Source: Actinomycetes bacterium (lineage in GTDB: Bacteria > Actinomycetota > Acidimicrobiia > Acidimicrobiales > RAAP-2). Taken from it: DNA of 59,623 bases. Location of the stretch: contig JAJYDR010000005.1 in the NCBI GenBank assembly GCA_021777285.1, positions 1 to 59,623 of the forward strand, given 5' to 3'. The notes under the pieces are model-generated. The model made no database searches. It was not told the DNA's origin and saw only the letters and a list, made by a program, of their open reading frames with translations. Position numbers and translations under genes: made by a program. Positions 1 to 7,045 of the stretch are shown in pieces; the stretch's first letter is position 1, and the number at the start of each line of letters is the position of its first letter.

Positions 1-158
1 CGAACGCTCTAGCGATATTCGCCGACGAGCCACGAAATCCCTGATCTAAGCGTTCAACAATGCGGTTGCGCGCGATTCCAATCATTGTCACGTGCACCGG
101 TGCATTCGCACGTGCCTAATCGCGGGGCCAGGAGTCACGGCGTGACACAGGGACCTCG
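1..158. other. Left edge, no complete gene
   Basis: I see no credible coding sequence here. Within it lies a 12-bp perfect palindrome (TGCACCGGTGCA, 93-104) with CACGTG copies at 89-94 and 109-114. This may be a regulatory site for the gene starting at 171 or for a gene beyond the left edge. Its function is unknown. Confidence 0.4.
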
Positions 159-164
159 TACGCT
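159..164 (+). promoter_or_regulatory. -10 box TACGCT, leaderless type
   Basis: TACGCT matches the actinobacterial TANNNT -10 consensus and is followed after exactly 6 nt by GTG at 171. This spacing would place the transcription start on the start codon. It favours GTG 171 over the in-frame GTG at 165, which would sit inside the spacer. Confidence 0.5.
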
Positions 165-170
165 GTGATT

Positions 171-728
171 GTGCAACGGCGACTCGTACTGCGAGACGGT
201 GAACAGCGGGTTATTTCCGTGACCCCGGTGTCGCGTGGCGTGCTGCGCCCAACGATCCTCGCCTTGGCGATGGTGGCAACGATTCGTTACGCGGTGGATT
301 CACTGCACGGACTCGATCGCTACCAAGCGCTACTCAACGTGGTGCTGGTCGGCCCGGTCCTCGTGGTGGTGGCGACGCGCGTCTGGCGATGGCGGTCGGA
401 GAAGATCCACGTCACCACCGAGCGGCTGGTCGTCGAATACGGCGCCACGAGGCGCGTGCGAACGGGCGTGGAACTTCGCGACGTCGTGATGGTGCGAACG
501 CAACAGGGGATAGGCGAGCGGCTCACCGGTCGAGGGTCCGTCGTCATCGAGACCGTCGCCGGTCCGTGGCTCGTCGGTACGATTCGCCACCCCGCAGCGC
601 TGGTGCGGCTGATCGACGCGGAACGACTCCGGCGCCCGGAATCGCAGTGGGGCTACGACGACGTGGTGGATCCGCCGTTCCCGTGGCAGCACGGTGACGT
701 CCAGGGCATCGGCTGGGACCGGTCGTGA
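171..728 (+). CDS. PH domain-containing membrane protein
   Basis: This 185-residue protein has two hydrophobic segments near residues 24-42 and 54-74, followed by a basic stretch (RVWRWRSEKI) and a beta-rich region of about 80 residues. That layout resembles bacterial PH-like (bPH2, YdbT-type) domains, which are membrane-attached and of poorly known role. The C-terminal tail is rich in W, P and D. An in-frame GTG at 165 would add two residues, but the -10 box spacing supports 171. The gene precedes a group of small cysteine proteins on the same strand. The exact function is unknown and the family assignment rests on the architecture. Confidence 0.7.
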   Translation: MQRRLVLRDGEQRVISVTPVSRGVLRPTILALAMVATIRYAVDSLHGLDRYQALLNVVLVGPVLVVVATRVWRWRSEKIHVTTERLVVEYGATRRVRTGVELRDVVMVRTQQGIGERLTGRGSVVIETVAGPWLVGTIRHPAALVRLIDAERLRRPESQWGYDDVVDPPFPWQHGDVQGIGWDRS

Positions 729-749
729 CGCGATTGTGTCGCGAGCCGA

Positions 750-755
750 TACCGT
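750..755 (+). promoter_or_regulatory. -10 box TACCGT, leaderless type
   Basis: TACCGT lies exactly 6 nt before GTG 762. The spacer contains 'agagg', so a weak Shine-Dalgarno reading is also possible. Confidence 0.45.
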
Positions 756-761
756 AGAGGT

Positions 762-974
762 GTGCCTACTCGCTATCGCTGCACCGCGTGCGGCAACCTC
801 ACCCGCTTTGACGTTGTCGAGACGACCTCAGTGCGTTCCTTCCACCACTACACGGTGGGCGGCGAACTGACGATCGAAGAGCCCGAAATCATCGCGTCGA
901 CGGTCGATTCGGTGACGTGCCGCTGGTGCGGTCACGGCCGGGGCGTCGAGACGATCGATAGCGCGTCGTTGTAA
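762..974 (+). CDS. Small zinc-ribbon-like protein
   Basis: This 70-residue protein has two cysteine pairs: CTACG near residue 8 and CRWCG near residue 53. The pairs are spaced like a zinc ribbon, with beta-type sequence between them. The closing residues are acidic and the protein has no membrane segment or signal peptide. It starts with GTG 6 nt after a TANNNT box. It is followed 6 nt later by a thioredoxin-like gene, so co-transcription is likely. Such ribbons bind zinc structurally or act as small nucleic-acid or protein adaptors. Which applies here cannot be told from sequence. Confidence 0.65.
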   Translation: MPTRYRCTACGNLTRFDVVETTSVRSFHHYTVGGELTIEEPEIIASTVDSVTCRWCGHGRGVETIDSASL

Positions 975-980
975 GACGCT

Positions 981-1370
981 TTGGGCGTCCACTCCTTCGA
1001 TCGGCCGACGCAGCGGCCGGTTCCGCTGCCGCTGACCGGCGTCGACGTCGATGGTCGGCCCGTGTCGATCCACTTCGCACGGCGAACCGTCGTGCTCGCG
1101 GTCAAGGCCAACTGTGGCGGCTGCCGCGACTTCCTCGCTGCTCGCCTCGCGTTCGAAGGCTTCGACGTGGTGCTCGTCAGCGCCGCGCCCATGTCTACTA
1201 CCGAGTCGGCGGCGCCGATCGTCGTGGCTGGCGAGTGGATGGCACGGGCCGGGCTCGTGGCCGCGCCGTCGTACACGGTGATCGATCCGCTGACTAGTCG
1301 CGTCATCACTGAAGGTGTGGCGTTCGCACCGGCACAAGTGGCCCAGGAGATCGCCACACACCTCGGGTGA
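981..1370 (+). CDS. Thioredoxin-fold-like protein with CGGC motif
   Basis: This 129-residue protein has a central strand followed by NCGGCRDFL (Cys near residues 45 and 48). That is the position of a CXXC redox centre in TlpA or peroxiredoxin-like folds. Later it has APSYTVIDP and a glycine near the end, typical of the cis-Pro strand and final strands of thioredoxin folds. The only start that keeps the full frame near the upstream gene is TTG at 981, with no clear ribosome site, so translation may be coupled to the zinc-ribbon gene 6 nt before. No signal peptide is seen, so it is probably cytoplasmic. A redox role is inferred from the motif. Confidence 0.6.
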   Translation: MGVHSFDRPTQRPVPLPLTGVDVDGRPVSIHFARRTVVLAVKANCGGCRDFLAARLAFEGFDVVLVSAAPMSTTESAAPIVVAGEWMARAGLVAAPSYTVIDPLTSRVITEGVAFAPAQVAQEIATHLG

Positions 1371-1413
1371 TGTCACAGGCGTCGGCCAGAGTGATTCCGT
1401 GGAAGGGATCAAG

Positions 1414-1617
1414 ATGAGCCGCAACGTGGAAGTTTCGATCAGCTGCCGTGACTGTGTGCGACAGAGCACGCCCGACTGCGCCGATTGTCTGGTCAGTTTC
1501 GTGCTCGGTGGCGACCCCGACCAGCTCACCATGACCGCCGAGGACGTGAGCGTCGTCGAGTTGCTCACGGCGCAGCGCCTGGTGCCGCGCCTTCGGTTTC
1601 GCAGCGCCTCGAATTAG
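1414..1617 (+). CDS. Small conserved protein with two CxxC motifs
   Basis: This 67-residue protein carries CRDC near residue 11 and CADC near residue 22, then a hydrophobic stretch and an acidic patch. Four cysteines in the first 25 residues suggest a metal site. A ribosome site (GGAAGGG, 1401-1407) 6 nt ahead of ATG 1414 fixes the start. A longer reading from 1315 would overlap the previous gene and has no site of its own. Proteins of this size and cysteine pattern occur in actinobacteria as uncharacterised proteins. It lies just before the glycosyltransferase gene. Function is unknown. Confidence 0.65.
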   Translation: MSRNVEVSISCRDCVRQSTPDCADCLVSFVLGGDPDQLTMTAEDVSVVELLTAQRLVPRLRFRSASN

Positions 1618-1634
1618 GACCGCTGGCGGTTCGC

Positions 1635-1640
1635 TAGCGT
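1635..1640 (+). promoter_or_regulatory. -10 box TAGCGT, leaderless type
   Basis: TAGCGT is followed by GGGGCG (6 nt) and then ATG 1647. It suggests a separate, leaderless transcript for the glycosyltransferase operon. The G-rich spacer could also serve as a ribosome site. Confidence 0.5.
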
Positions 1641-1646
1641 GGGGCG

Positions 1647-2831
1647 ATGGCCCGCCACCTCTTGGTGACCAACGATTACCCGCCGAAAACCGGTGGTATC
1701 CAGGTCTACCTGCACGAACTGTGGCGCCGACTCGAGCCCGGCCGAGCCGTCGTGCTGACGGCGTCGTCGCACCCCGACGCCGCGGAATTCGACGCGAGCA
1801 GCGAGACGATCGTCGAACGGGTTGCTGCCACGACGCTCTTCCTCCCGACGCCGCGCGCCCTCGCCGCCATTGAGGCGGCCATCAAGCGGCACCAGCCTGA
1901 CCTGGTCCTCCTCGACCCCGCCTGGCCCCTCGGCCTGCTTGGCCCGCACCTATCGCGACCCTACGGCGTCGTGCTGCACGGTGCCGAAGTCACGATTCCG
2001 GCGCGACTGCCGTTCGTCGCGTCGTCCTTGCGTCGGGTGCTGCGCCACGCCTCGGTCGTCGTCAGCGCCGGTGGGTATCCCGAAGCCGAGGCCCGGCGCA
2101 ACGCCTCGGACGCGATGGCGCCCGTCGTCGCGGTCCCGCCCGGCGTCGACACCCGCCGCTTTTCTCCGGTCGCGCCGCCACGTCGCGCCAGCGCGCGCAC
2201 GGCGATCGGCGTCGCCGACGACGCGCTGCTCGTGAGCTCGTACTCGCGCCTGGTCCCGCGCAAGGGCATGGACACCTTGATCAAGGCGGCCGCGAGGCTC
2301 GCCCCATCGTTCCCGTCCCTCGTGGTCGTCATCGGCGGCGCGGGCCGCGACCGCAAACGGCTCGAACGCTTGGCGGCTTCGCGCCGGGCCCCGGTTCGCT
2401 TCCTCGGTCGAGTGCCGGACGAGGACCTCGGACCGTGGCTCGCGTCGAGCGATCTCTTCGTCATGGACTGTCGGCGCCGGTGGCTCGGGCTGGAACAGGA
2501 GGGTTTCGGGATCGTGTTCGTCGAGGCCGCGGCGGCGGGCGTCGCCCAGGTCGCCGGTCGCTCGGGCGGGAGCCACGAGGCGGTCATCGACGGGTCGACC
2601 GGTGTCATCGTCGACACGCCGCGCCGGGCTAAGGCCCTCGCGCGTGCGATGGCCGATCTGCTCGGGGACGCCGAGCGACGCGCCGCCATGGGCGCTCGCG
2701 CCCGCGAGCTGGCCACGGCGCGATTCGATTGGGACGTCCTCGCAGCTCAGCTATCGGCCGGCCTCGCACCGTTCGACTACTTCGAAGCGGCCGAGCGTCG
2801 GGCCTATGGTGTCGTGGAGGAGGGCGAGTGA
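1647..2831 (+). CDS. pimB: GT4 glycosyltransferase, PimB'-like mannosyltransferase
   Basis: This 394-residue GT-B enzyme opens with VTNDYPPKTGGIQVYL, the glycine-rich N-terminal loop typical of PimB'. That enzyme adds the second mannose to phosphatidylinositol monomannoside from GDP-mannose at the inner face of the membrane. The C-terminal half has the nucleotide-sugar strand VVVIGGAGRDR and the GT4 acidic motif EGFGIVFVEA (E-x7-E). The next gene codes for an SRPBCC protein, an arrangement I recall from mycobacterial pimB' loci. The TGA stop overlaps the GTG start of that gene. A related alpha-mannosyl or glucosyl transferase remains possible. Confidence 0.75.
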   Translation: MARHLLVTNDYPPKTGGIQVYLHELWRRLEPGRAVVLTASSHPDAAEFDASSETIVERVAATTLFLPTPRALAAIEAAIKRHQPDLVLLDPAWPLGLLGPHLSRPYGVVLHGAEVTIPARLPFVASSLRRVLRHASVVVSAGGYPEAEARRNASDAMAPVVAVPPGVDTRRFSPVAPPRRASARTAIGVADDALLVSSYSRLVPRKGMDTLIKAAARLAPSFPSLVVVIGGAGRDRKRLERLAASRRAPVRFLGRVPDEDLGPWLASSDLFVMDCRRRWLGLEQEGFGIVFVEAAAAGVAQVAGRSGGSHEAVIDGSTGVIVDTPRRAKALARAMADLLGDAERRAAMGARARELATARFDWDVLAAQLSAGLAPFDYFEAAERRAYGVVEEGE

Positions 2832-3268
2832 GGCAGCGTGCGACGGAGTCGATTGTGGTCAATGCACCGCCCCAAGACGTCTTCTCGGTGGTCATCGACG
2901 TCGAGCGTTACGTTGAGTGGGTGAACGAGGTGAAGAGCATCGAGGTCATCGAACGCGACACCGTCGGACGGCCGCTCGAGGTCGAATTCCGAGCCGCGGC
3001 CTTCGGGCGCTCGACGACCTACGCGCTTCGCTACGACTACGGCCGTGCGCCCGGCGAACTCAACTGGTATCAGGCGTCGGGCGACATCACGGCTGACCTG
3101 CGCGGTCAGTACCGCTTCGAGCCGATGGACGGTGCCACGAACGTCGTCTACGACCTGGAAGTGGACCTCGCGGTGCCGATCCCCGCGTTCGTGAAGGCCC
3201 GGGCCGCGCATCGTATCCAGTCCGAGGCGCTGCGTGAGCTAAAGGATCGGGTCGAGTCCCTGCGATGA
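2828..3268 (+). CDS. SRPBCC (START-like, cyclase/dehydrase) protein
   Basis: This 146-residue protein has the SRPBCC pattern: an N-terminal strand (ESIVVNAPPQDVF), a DVERYVEW helix, several strands and a long C-terminal amphipathic helix. The fold holds hydrophobic ligands in a deep pocket. It starts at GTG 2828, whose last two bases belong to the upstream TGA stop, so it is translationally coupled to the mannosyltransferase. It overlaps the next gene in the same way (ATGA at 3265). The constant proximity of such proteins to pimB' suggests a part in lipid handling during PIM synthesis, which is inference. No enzymatic residues are recognisable. Confidence 0.8.
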   Translation: MRQRATESIVVNAPPQDVFSVVIDVERYVEWVNEVKSIEVIERDTVGRPLEVEFRAAAFGRSTTYALRYDYGRAPGELNWYQASGDITADLRGQYRFEPMDGATNVVYDLEVDLAVPIPAFVKARAAHRIQSEALRELKDRVESLR

Positions 3269-4236
3269 GCGAGGTCGCGATCGGCATCGATGTTGGGGGC
3301 ACCAAGGCCCTGGCGCTCGTCGTCGACGCCGACGGTCGAGTGCTCGACGAGCTGCGAAGCGGCACGCCCCACGAGCACGACGCCGATCCCGGGGCCCGCG
3401 CGGCCGAGGTCGTCGCCGACCAGGTCATGGAACTGAGTCGGCGCCAGGGGCTCGACGCCCACCGAATTCCCGTTGGCATCGGGCTGCCGGGCCTCATGCG
3501 CCGTGACGGCCACCTGGCCTTTGCGCCCAACCTGCAGAGTGCCTCGGGTGCGGACATCGGTGCGCTGCTGGGCGAGTCGCTGGGCAACACGTCGGTGCGC
3601 GTGGAGAACGACGCCAACTGCGCGGCCCTGGCCGAACACGAGTGGGGTGCCGGACGGGCCGTGAATGACTTCGTGATGGTGACCCTCGGCACCGGGATCG
3701 GGGGCGGCGTCATCGCCGACGGGCAGCTGGTCCGGGGCCGCAACGGGTTCGCCGGCGAGATCGGCCACATGGTGGTCGAGGCGCATGGCGCGCCGTGCCG
3801 GTGCGGCGGGCACGGCTGCTGGGAGCGCTACGCATCCGGTGGCGGGCTCGCCCGGTTGACGACCCTCGCGGCGCAGGGCGGCCGCCTGCCGACGCTCGTC
3901 GCCACGGCGGGCGGGGCGGAACTCGTGCGTGGCGAAGACGTGACCGCGGCGGCGACCGCGGGCCTGGCCGAAGCCCACGCAGTCGTCGACGAGTTTGGCT
4001 GGTGGCTCGCCCTCGGTCTGGCGAACCTGGTGGCGATCCTTGACGCGGGCCACTTCGTGATCGGCGGGGGCCTCTCACAGGTCGCCGACGTCTTCTTGCC
4101 GAGCGTGCGCCGCTACCTCGCCGAACTCGTCGAGGGGTACAGCGATCGCGAGCCCATCACCGTGGTGTCCTCGATGTTCGGCGGGCGTTCGGGCGCCACG
4201 GGTGCGGCACTGGTGGCGATGGGGCGAGATTCGTGA
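3265..4236 (+). CDS. ROK family sugar kinase (glucokinase-like)
   Basis: This 323-residue cytoplasmic kinase has the N-terminal phosphate loop GIDVGGTKALALVVD, the sugar-binding ENDANCAALAE segment, GTGIGGG, EIGHMVV with the hallmark GH, and the ROK zinc site CRCGGHGCWE (three Cys plus His). A second ATP-binding glycine stretch (VIGGGLS) follows near residue 270. The whole set fits ROK glucokinases, which phosphorylate glucose with ATP or polyphosphate. Fructokinase or N-acetyl-sugar kinase activity cannot be excluded. It overlaps its neighbours on both sides by 4 bp, so it belongs to the operon running from 1647 to 4916. No helix-turn-helix is present, so it is not a ROK repressor. Confidence 0.85.
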   Translation: MSEVAIGIDVGGTKALALVVDADGRVLDELRSGTPHEHDADPGARAAEVVADQVMELSRRQGLDAHRIPVGIGLPGLMRRDGHLAFAPNLQSASGADIGALLGESLGNTSVRVENDANCAALAEHEWGAGRAVNDFVMVTLGTGIGGGVIADGQLVRGRNGFAGEIGHMVVEAHGAPCRCGGHGCWERYASGGGLARLTTLAAQGGRLPTLVATAGGAELVRGEDVTAAATAGLAEAHAVVDEFGWWLALGLANLVAILDAGHFVIGGGLSQVADVFLPSVRRYLAELVEGYSDREPITVVSSMFGGRSGATGAALVAMGRDS

Positions 4237-4916
4237 AGGTCGGGGTCCTACTCCCGACGTTCCAGGTGGGTGCTGAGCCCGCGTTCGCCGCGGCCGAGCG
4301 TGCCGCCGACGCGGGACTCGACGGCGTCTTCGCCTATGACCACCTGTGGCCCATGGGTTCGCCGCAACGACCGGCGCTCGCGCCCTTTCCCGTGCTGGCC
4401 TCGATCGCCACTCGCCACCCGTCCCTCGTCGTCGGGCCGCTCGTGGCGCGCGTGGGACTCGTGAGCACCGCGCACCTCGTGGCCGCGTTTTCGACGCTGG
4501 CGGAGGTCGCGCCCGGTCGGGTCATCGCGGCGATGGGCACCGGCGACCGACTCTCGGCCGACGAGAACGTCGCCTACGGCCTGCCCGTGCTCGACGCGAA
4601 CGCGCGGCGAGCGTTGCTCGCCGAGACCGCCGCGGCGCTCGCGGGGACGATGCCGGTGTGGATCGGTGCTGGCGCGAGCGCCACCAACGCCCTCGCGCGC
4701 GAGCTCGGCGTGACCATCAACCTCTGGAACGCCTCAACCGCCGCGCTCGAGGACGAGGCCTCGCGCGGGCCCGTCTCGTGGGCCGGGCCCGTTCCGTCAC
4801 CGGCGTCGCGCACGGGTGAACTCCTCGACGCGCTCGCGCGCGCGGGGGCCACGTGGGCGGTGCTCGGCTCGGACCTCGACCTCGACCTCTATCGCGAATG
4901 GCGTGCGTCGGGCTGA
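4233..4916 (+). CDS. Short luciferase-like (LLM class) protein
   Basis: This 227-residue protein has the opening VGVLLPTF, an alpha-beta repeat pattern, GLDGVFAYDHLW and VGPLVARVGLVSTAHLV. These match the bacterial luciferase-like TIM barrel used by flavin or F420-dependent oxidoreductases. It is clearly shorter than the usual 280-340 residues and lacks part of the middle of the barrel. GTG 4233 overlaps the ROK stop by 4 bp. Many family members use F420 in actinobacteria, but the cofactor here is not visible in the sequence. The shortened form may be a divergent subfamily or a degenerate enzyme. Confidence 0.7.
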   Translation: MKVGVLLPTFQVGAEPAFAAAERAADAGLDGVFAYDHLWPMGSPQRPALAPFPVLASIATRHPSLVVGPLVARVGLVSTAHLVAAFSTLAEVAPGRVIAAMGTGDRLSADENVAYGLPVLDANARRALLAETAAALAGTMPVWIGAGASATNALARELGVTINLWNASTAALEDEASRGPVSWAGPVPSPASRTGELLDALARAGATWAVLGSDLDLDLYREWRASG

Positions 4917-4921
4917 AAAAG

Positions 4922-4927
4922 TATGGT
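4922..4927 (+). promoter_or_regulatory. -10 box TATGGT, leaderless type
   Basis: TATGGT is followed by 6 nt and ATG 4934. It argues for that ATG over an in-frame upstream ATG at 4898, which would overlap the preceding gene. Confidence 0.5.
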
Positions 4928-4933
4928 TCACCA

Positions 4934-6139
4934 ATGGAGTTTCGTCGCATAAACGGATTGCCCCCGTACGTCTTCGCACAGATCAATGGCTTGAAGGCGA
5001 CAGCCCGAGCCGCCGGGCGTGACGTCGTCGACTTCGGATTCGGGAACCCCGACCTTCCGAGCCCCGACGTCGCCGTCGAGAAGTTGGCCGAGGCCGCGCA
5101 CAATCCCAAGAACCACCGCTACAGCGCGAGTCGCGGCATTCCCAACCTGCGAGCCGCGATGGCCACGCGCTATCGCGAGCTGTTCGACGTCGAGCTCGAT
5201 CCCGAGACCGAAGTGATCACCACCATCGGGGCCAAGGAGGGCCTGACGCACCTCATGTGGGTGCTGCTCGGGCCCGGTGACAGTGCCCTCGTGCCCACGC
5301 CGAGTTACCCGATCCACCTCGCGGGCCCGGGCTTTGCCGGGGCGACGGTGATTCCGGTGCCGATCGTGGACCCCGCGACGAGCGACCGCGACCCCGGCGA
5401 CGACTTCTTTGACGCGTTGGCTGAGGCGTGGCAGCGCGCCGAAGTGAAGCCCCGGGTCGTGATCGCCTCGTTCCCGCACAACCCGACGAGCGCCTGCGTC
5501 GACCTCGGCTTCATGACGCGACTCGTCGATTTCGCCCTCGAGCACGAGATGATCATCTGTCACGACTTCGCCTACGCCGACCTGGGATTCGACGGCTACC
5601 AGCCGCCCTCGATCCTCCAGGTGCCCCGAGCCAAGGAGTGCGCCGTCGAGCTGTACACGTTGACCAAGTCGTTCTCGATGGCGGGATGGCGCGTCGGGTT
5701 CCTCGTCGGCAACGCCGCGGTGGTCGCGGCGCTGACCAAGCTCAAGAGCTACCTCGACTACGGGACGTTCCAGCCGGTCCAGATCGCGGCCATCGTTGCG
5801 ATGAACGAGGCGAAGGACTATCCCAACACCCTGCGCACGATCTACCAGTCCCGGCGGGACGCGCTCATCGAGGGGCTTGGCCGCGTGGGCTGGCCGGTGG
5901 TGGCCCCGCGAGGCTCGATGTTCATCTGGGCCCCGATCCCCGAGCCCTATCGTGAAATGGGCTCGCTCGCCTTCGCGACCAAGCTCATCGAAGAGGCTGA
6001 CGTCGCGACGAGTCCCGGGGTGGGCTTCGGCGCGGGTGGCGACGGTCACGTGCGCTTCGCGCTCATCGAGAACGAGGCCCGTACCCACCAGGCGATCCGC
6101 TCGCTGCGTCGGGCGCTGCCCGAGCTGCGCGCCAACTAG
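4934..6139 (+). CDS. Class I/II pyridoxal-phosphate aminotransferase
   Basis: This 401-residue fold-type I aminotransferase starts MEFRRINGLPPYVF, as do many alanine and LL-diaminopimelate-type aminotransferases. It has GFGNPDLPSP, SFPHNPTSAC (Asn and substrate loop), an Asp-Tyr pair in ICHDFAYADLGFDGY, and the Schiff-base lysine in TLTKSFSMAGWRVGF. It is full length and cytoplasmic. The nearest match by pattern is an alanine or glutamate-pyruvate transaminase, but amino-acid specificity cannot be read from the sequence. Its end overlaps the convergent SMP-30 gene by 4 bp, so no independent terminator is visible between them. Confidence 0.85.
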   Translation: MEFRRINGLPPYVFAQINGLKATARAAGRDVVDFGFGNPDLPSPDVAVEKLAEAAHNPKNHRYSASRGIPNLRAAMATRYRELFDVELDPETEVITTIGAKEGLTHLMWVLLGPGDSALVPTPSYPIHLAGPGFAGATVIPVPIVDPATSDRDPGDDFFDALAEAWQRAEVKPRVVIASFPHNPTSACVDLGFMTRLVDFALEHEMIICHDFAYADLGFDGYQPPSILQVPRAKECAVELYTLTKSFSMAGWRVGFLVGNAAVVAALTKLKSYLDYGTFQPVQIAAIVAMNEAKDYPNTLRTIYQSRRDALIEGLGRVGWPVVAPRGSMFIWAPIPEPYREMGSLAFATKLIEEADVATSPGVGFGAGGDGHVRFALIENEARTHQAIRSLRRALPELRAN

Positions 6140-7020
6140 GGCCGAGCCGCCCCGGGGATCTCCACGCGCACGGACTCGATGGCCGCGAGGCGGGTATCGG
6201 CGGCGTGGAAGCGACTGCTCGTCGGCGCGGTCATGACGTAGAGCGACGATCCATCGTCGCCGCCCAGGGCGCAGGCGAAGGCGGTCTGGGTGGTCGTCGC
6301 GGTCGCCGTGACCTCACCACCCTCGCGCACGCGCTGGCACGTGTTGGTGGCGGCGTTGGCGAACCAGACCTGCCCCTCGGCATCGAGGCAGATGCCGTCG
6401 GGCGCCGCGAACTCGAGCGTGGCCCAAACCCGCCGGTCGTGCAGCGTGCCGTCCTCGGCGACCGTGAAGGCCGTGAGCCGGCCAGCCAAGGTTTCGGCGA
6501 TGATGAGCGTGGAGCCGTCGAGCGTGATCACCGCGCCGTTGGGGAACGACAGATCGGACACGACCTGGCGAACTGATCCGTCGGGAGCGAGCACGACGAG
6601 GTTGGTGGTGGGCGGCGGCACCGCGAAGAGGCCCTCGAAGCCGGTGCGTTCGACGACGTCGTCGAGGTCGAAGCCAAAGTTGCCGACGTAGGCGACACCG
6701 CTCGCCCCGGTCGTGAGGTCGTTGGCCCAGAACCCGCAGTACGGGCTGATGTCGGCGTGGACCGTTGTCCCCGATGGGCCGACGCGCAAGACGAGGTGGT
6801 CGGTCATCGACACGCAGAGCTGGTCTCCGCCGGGTAGCCAGGCGAGTCCCGACGGCTGGCCGGGGACCTCGTAGGCCAACCGCTCGTCACTACCGTCGGG
6901 CGCGACGCTGAAGACGCCGTGGCGGTAGAAGTCGCTGAACCAGAGCCGGCCCTCGCGCCACCGGGGACTCTCCCCGAAGGCCAGTCCATCGTGAATCCGC
7001 GTGGTCGCATACATCGACAC
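6136..7020 (-). CDS. SMP-30/gluconolactonase family beta-propeller hydrolase
   Basis: This 294-residue protein shows the six-bladed SMP-30 propeller pattern. GLAFGESPRWREGRLWFSD carries the metal-binding Glu, FWANDLTTG carries an Asn-Asp metal pair, SFPNGAVITLDG an Asn, and PDGICLDAEGQVWFA the catalytic Asp. The family opens sugar or aryl lactones using Ca or Zn. The ribosome site GGAGGGG lies ahead of ATG 7020. The adjacent gene in the same direction is glycerol kinase, 25 nt upstream, so the two may be one operon in the order glpK then lactonase. The physiological lactone is unknown. Confidence 0.8.
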   Translation of the reverse strand: MSMYATTRIHDGLAFGESPRWREGRLWFSDFYRHGVFSVAPDGSDERLAYEVPGQPSGLAWLPGGDQLCVSMTDHLVLRVGPSGTTVHADISPYCGFWANDLTTGASGVAYVGNFGFDLDDVVERTGFEGLFAVPPPTTNLVVLAPDGSVRQVVSDLSFPNGAVITLDGSTLIIAETLAGRLTAFTVAEDGTLHDRRVWATLEFAAPDGICLDAEGQVWFANAATNTCQRVREGGEVTATATTTQTAFACALGGDDGSSLYVMTAPTSSRFHAADTRLAAIESVRVEIPGAARP

Positions 7021-7045
7021 GATCCCCTCCAGTTGATTTGGCCAC

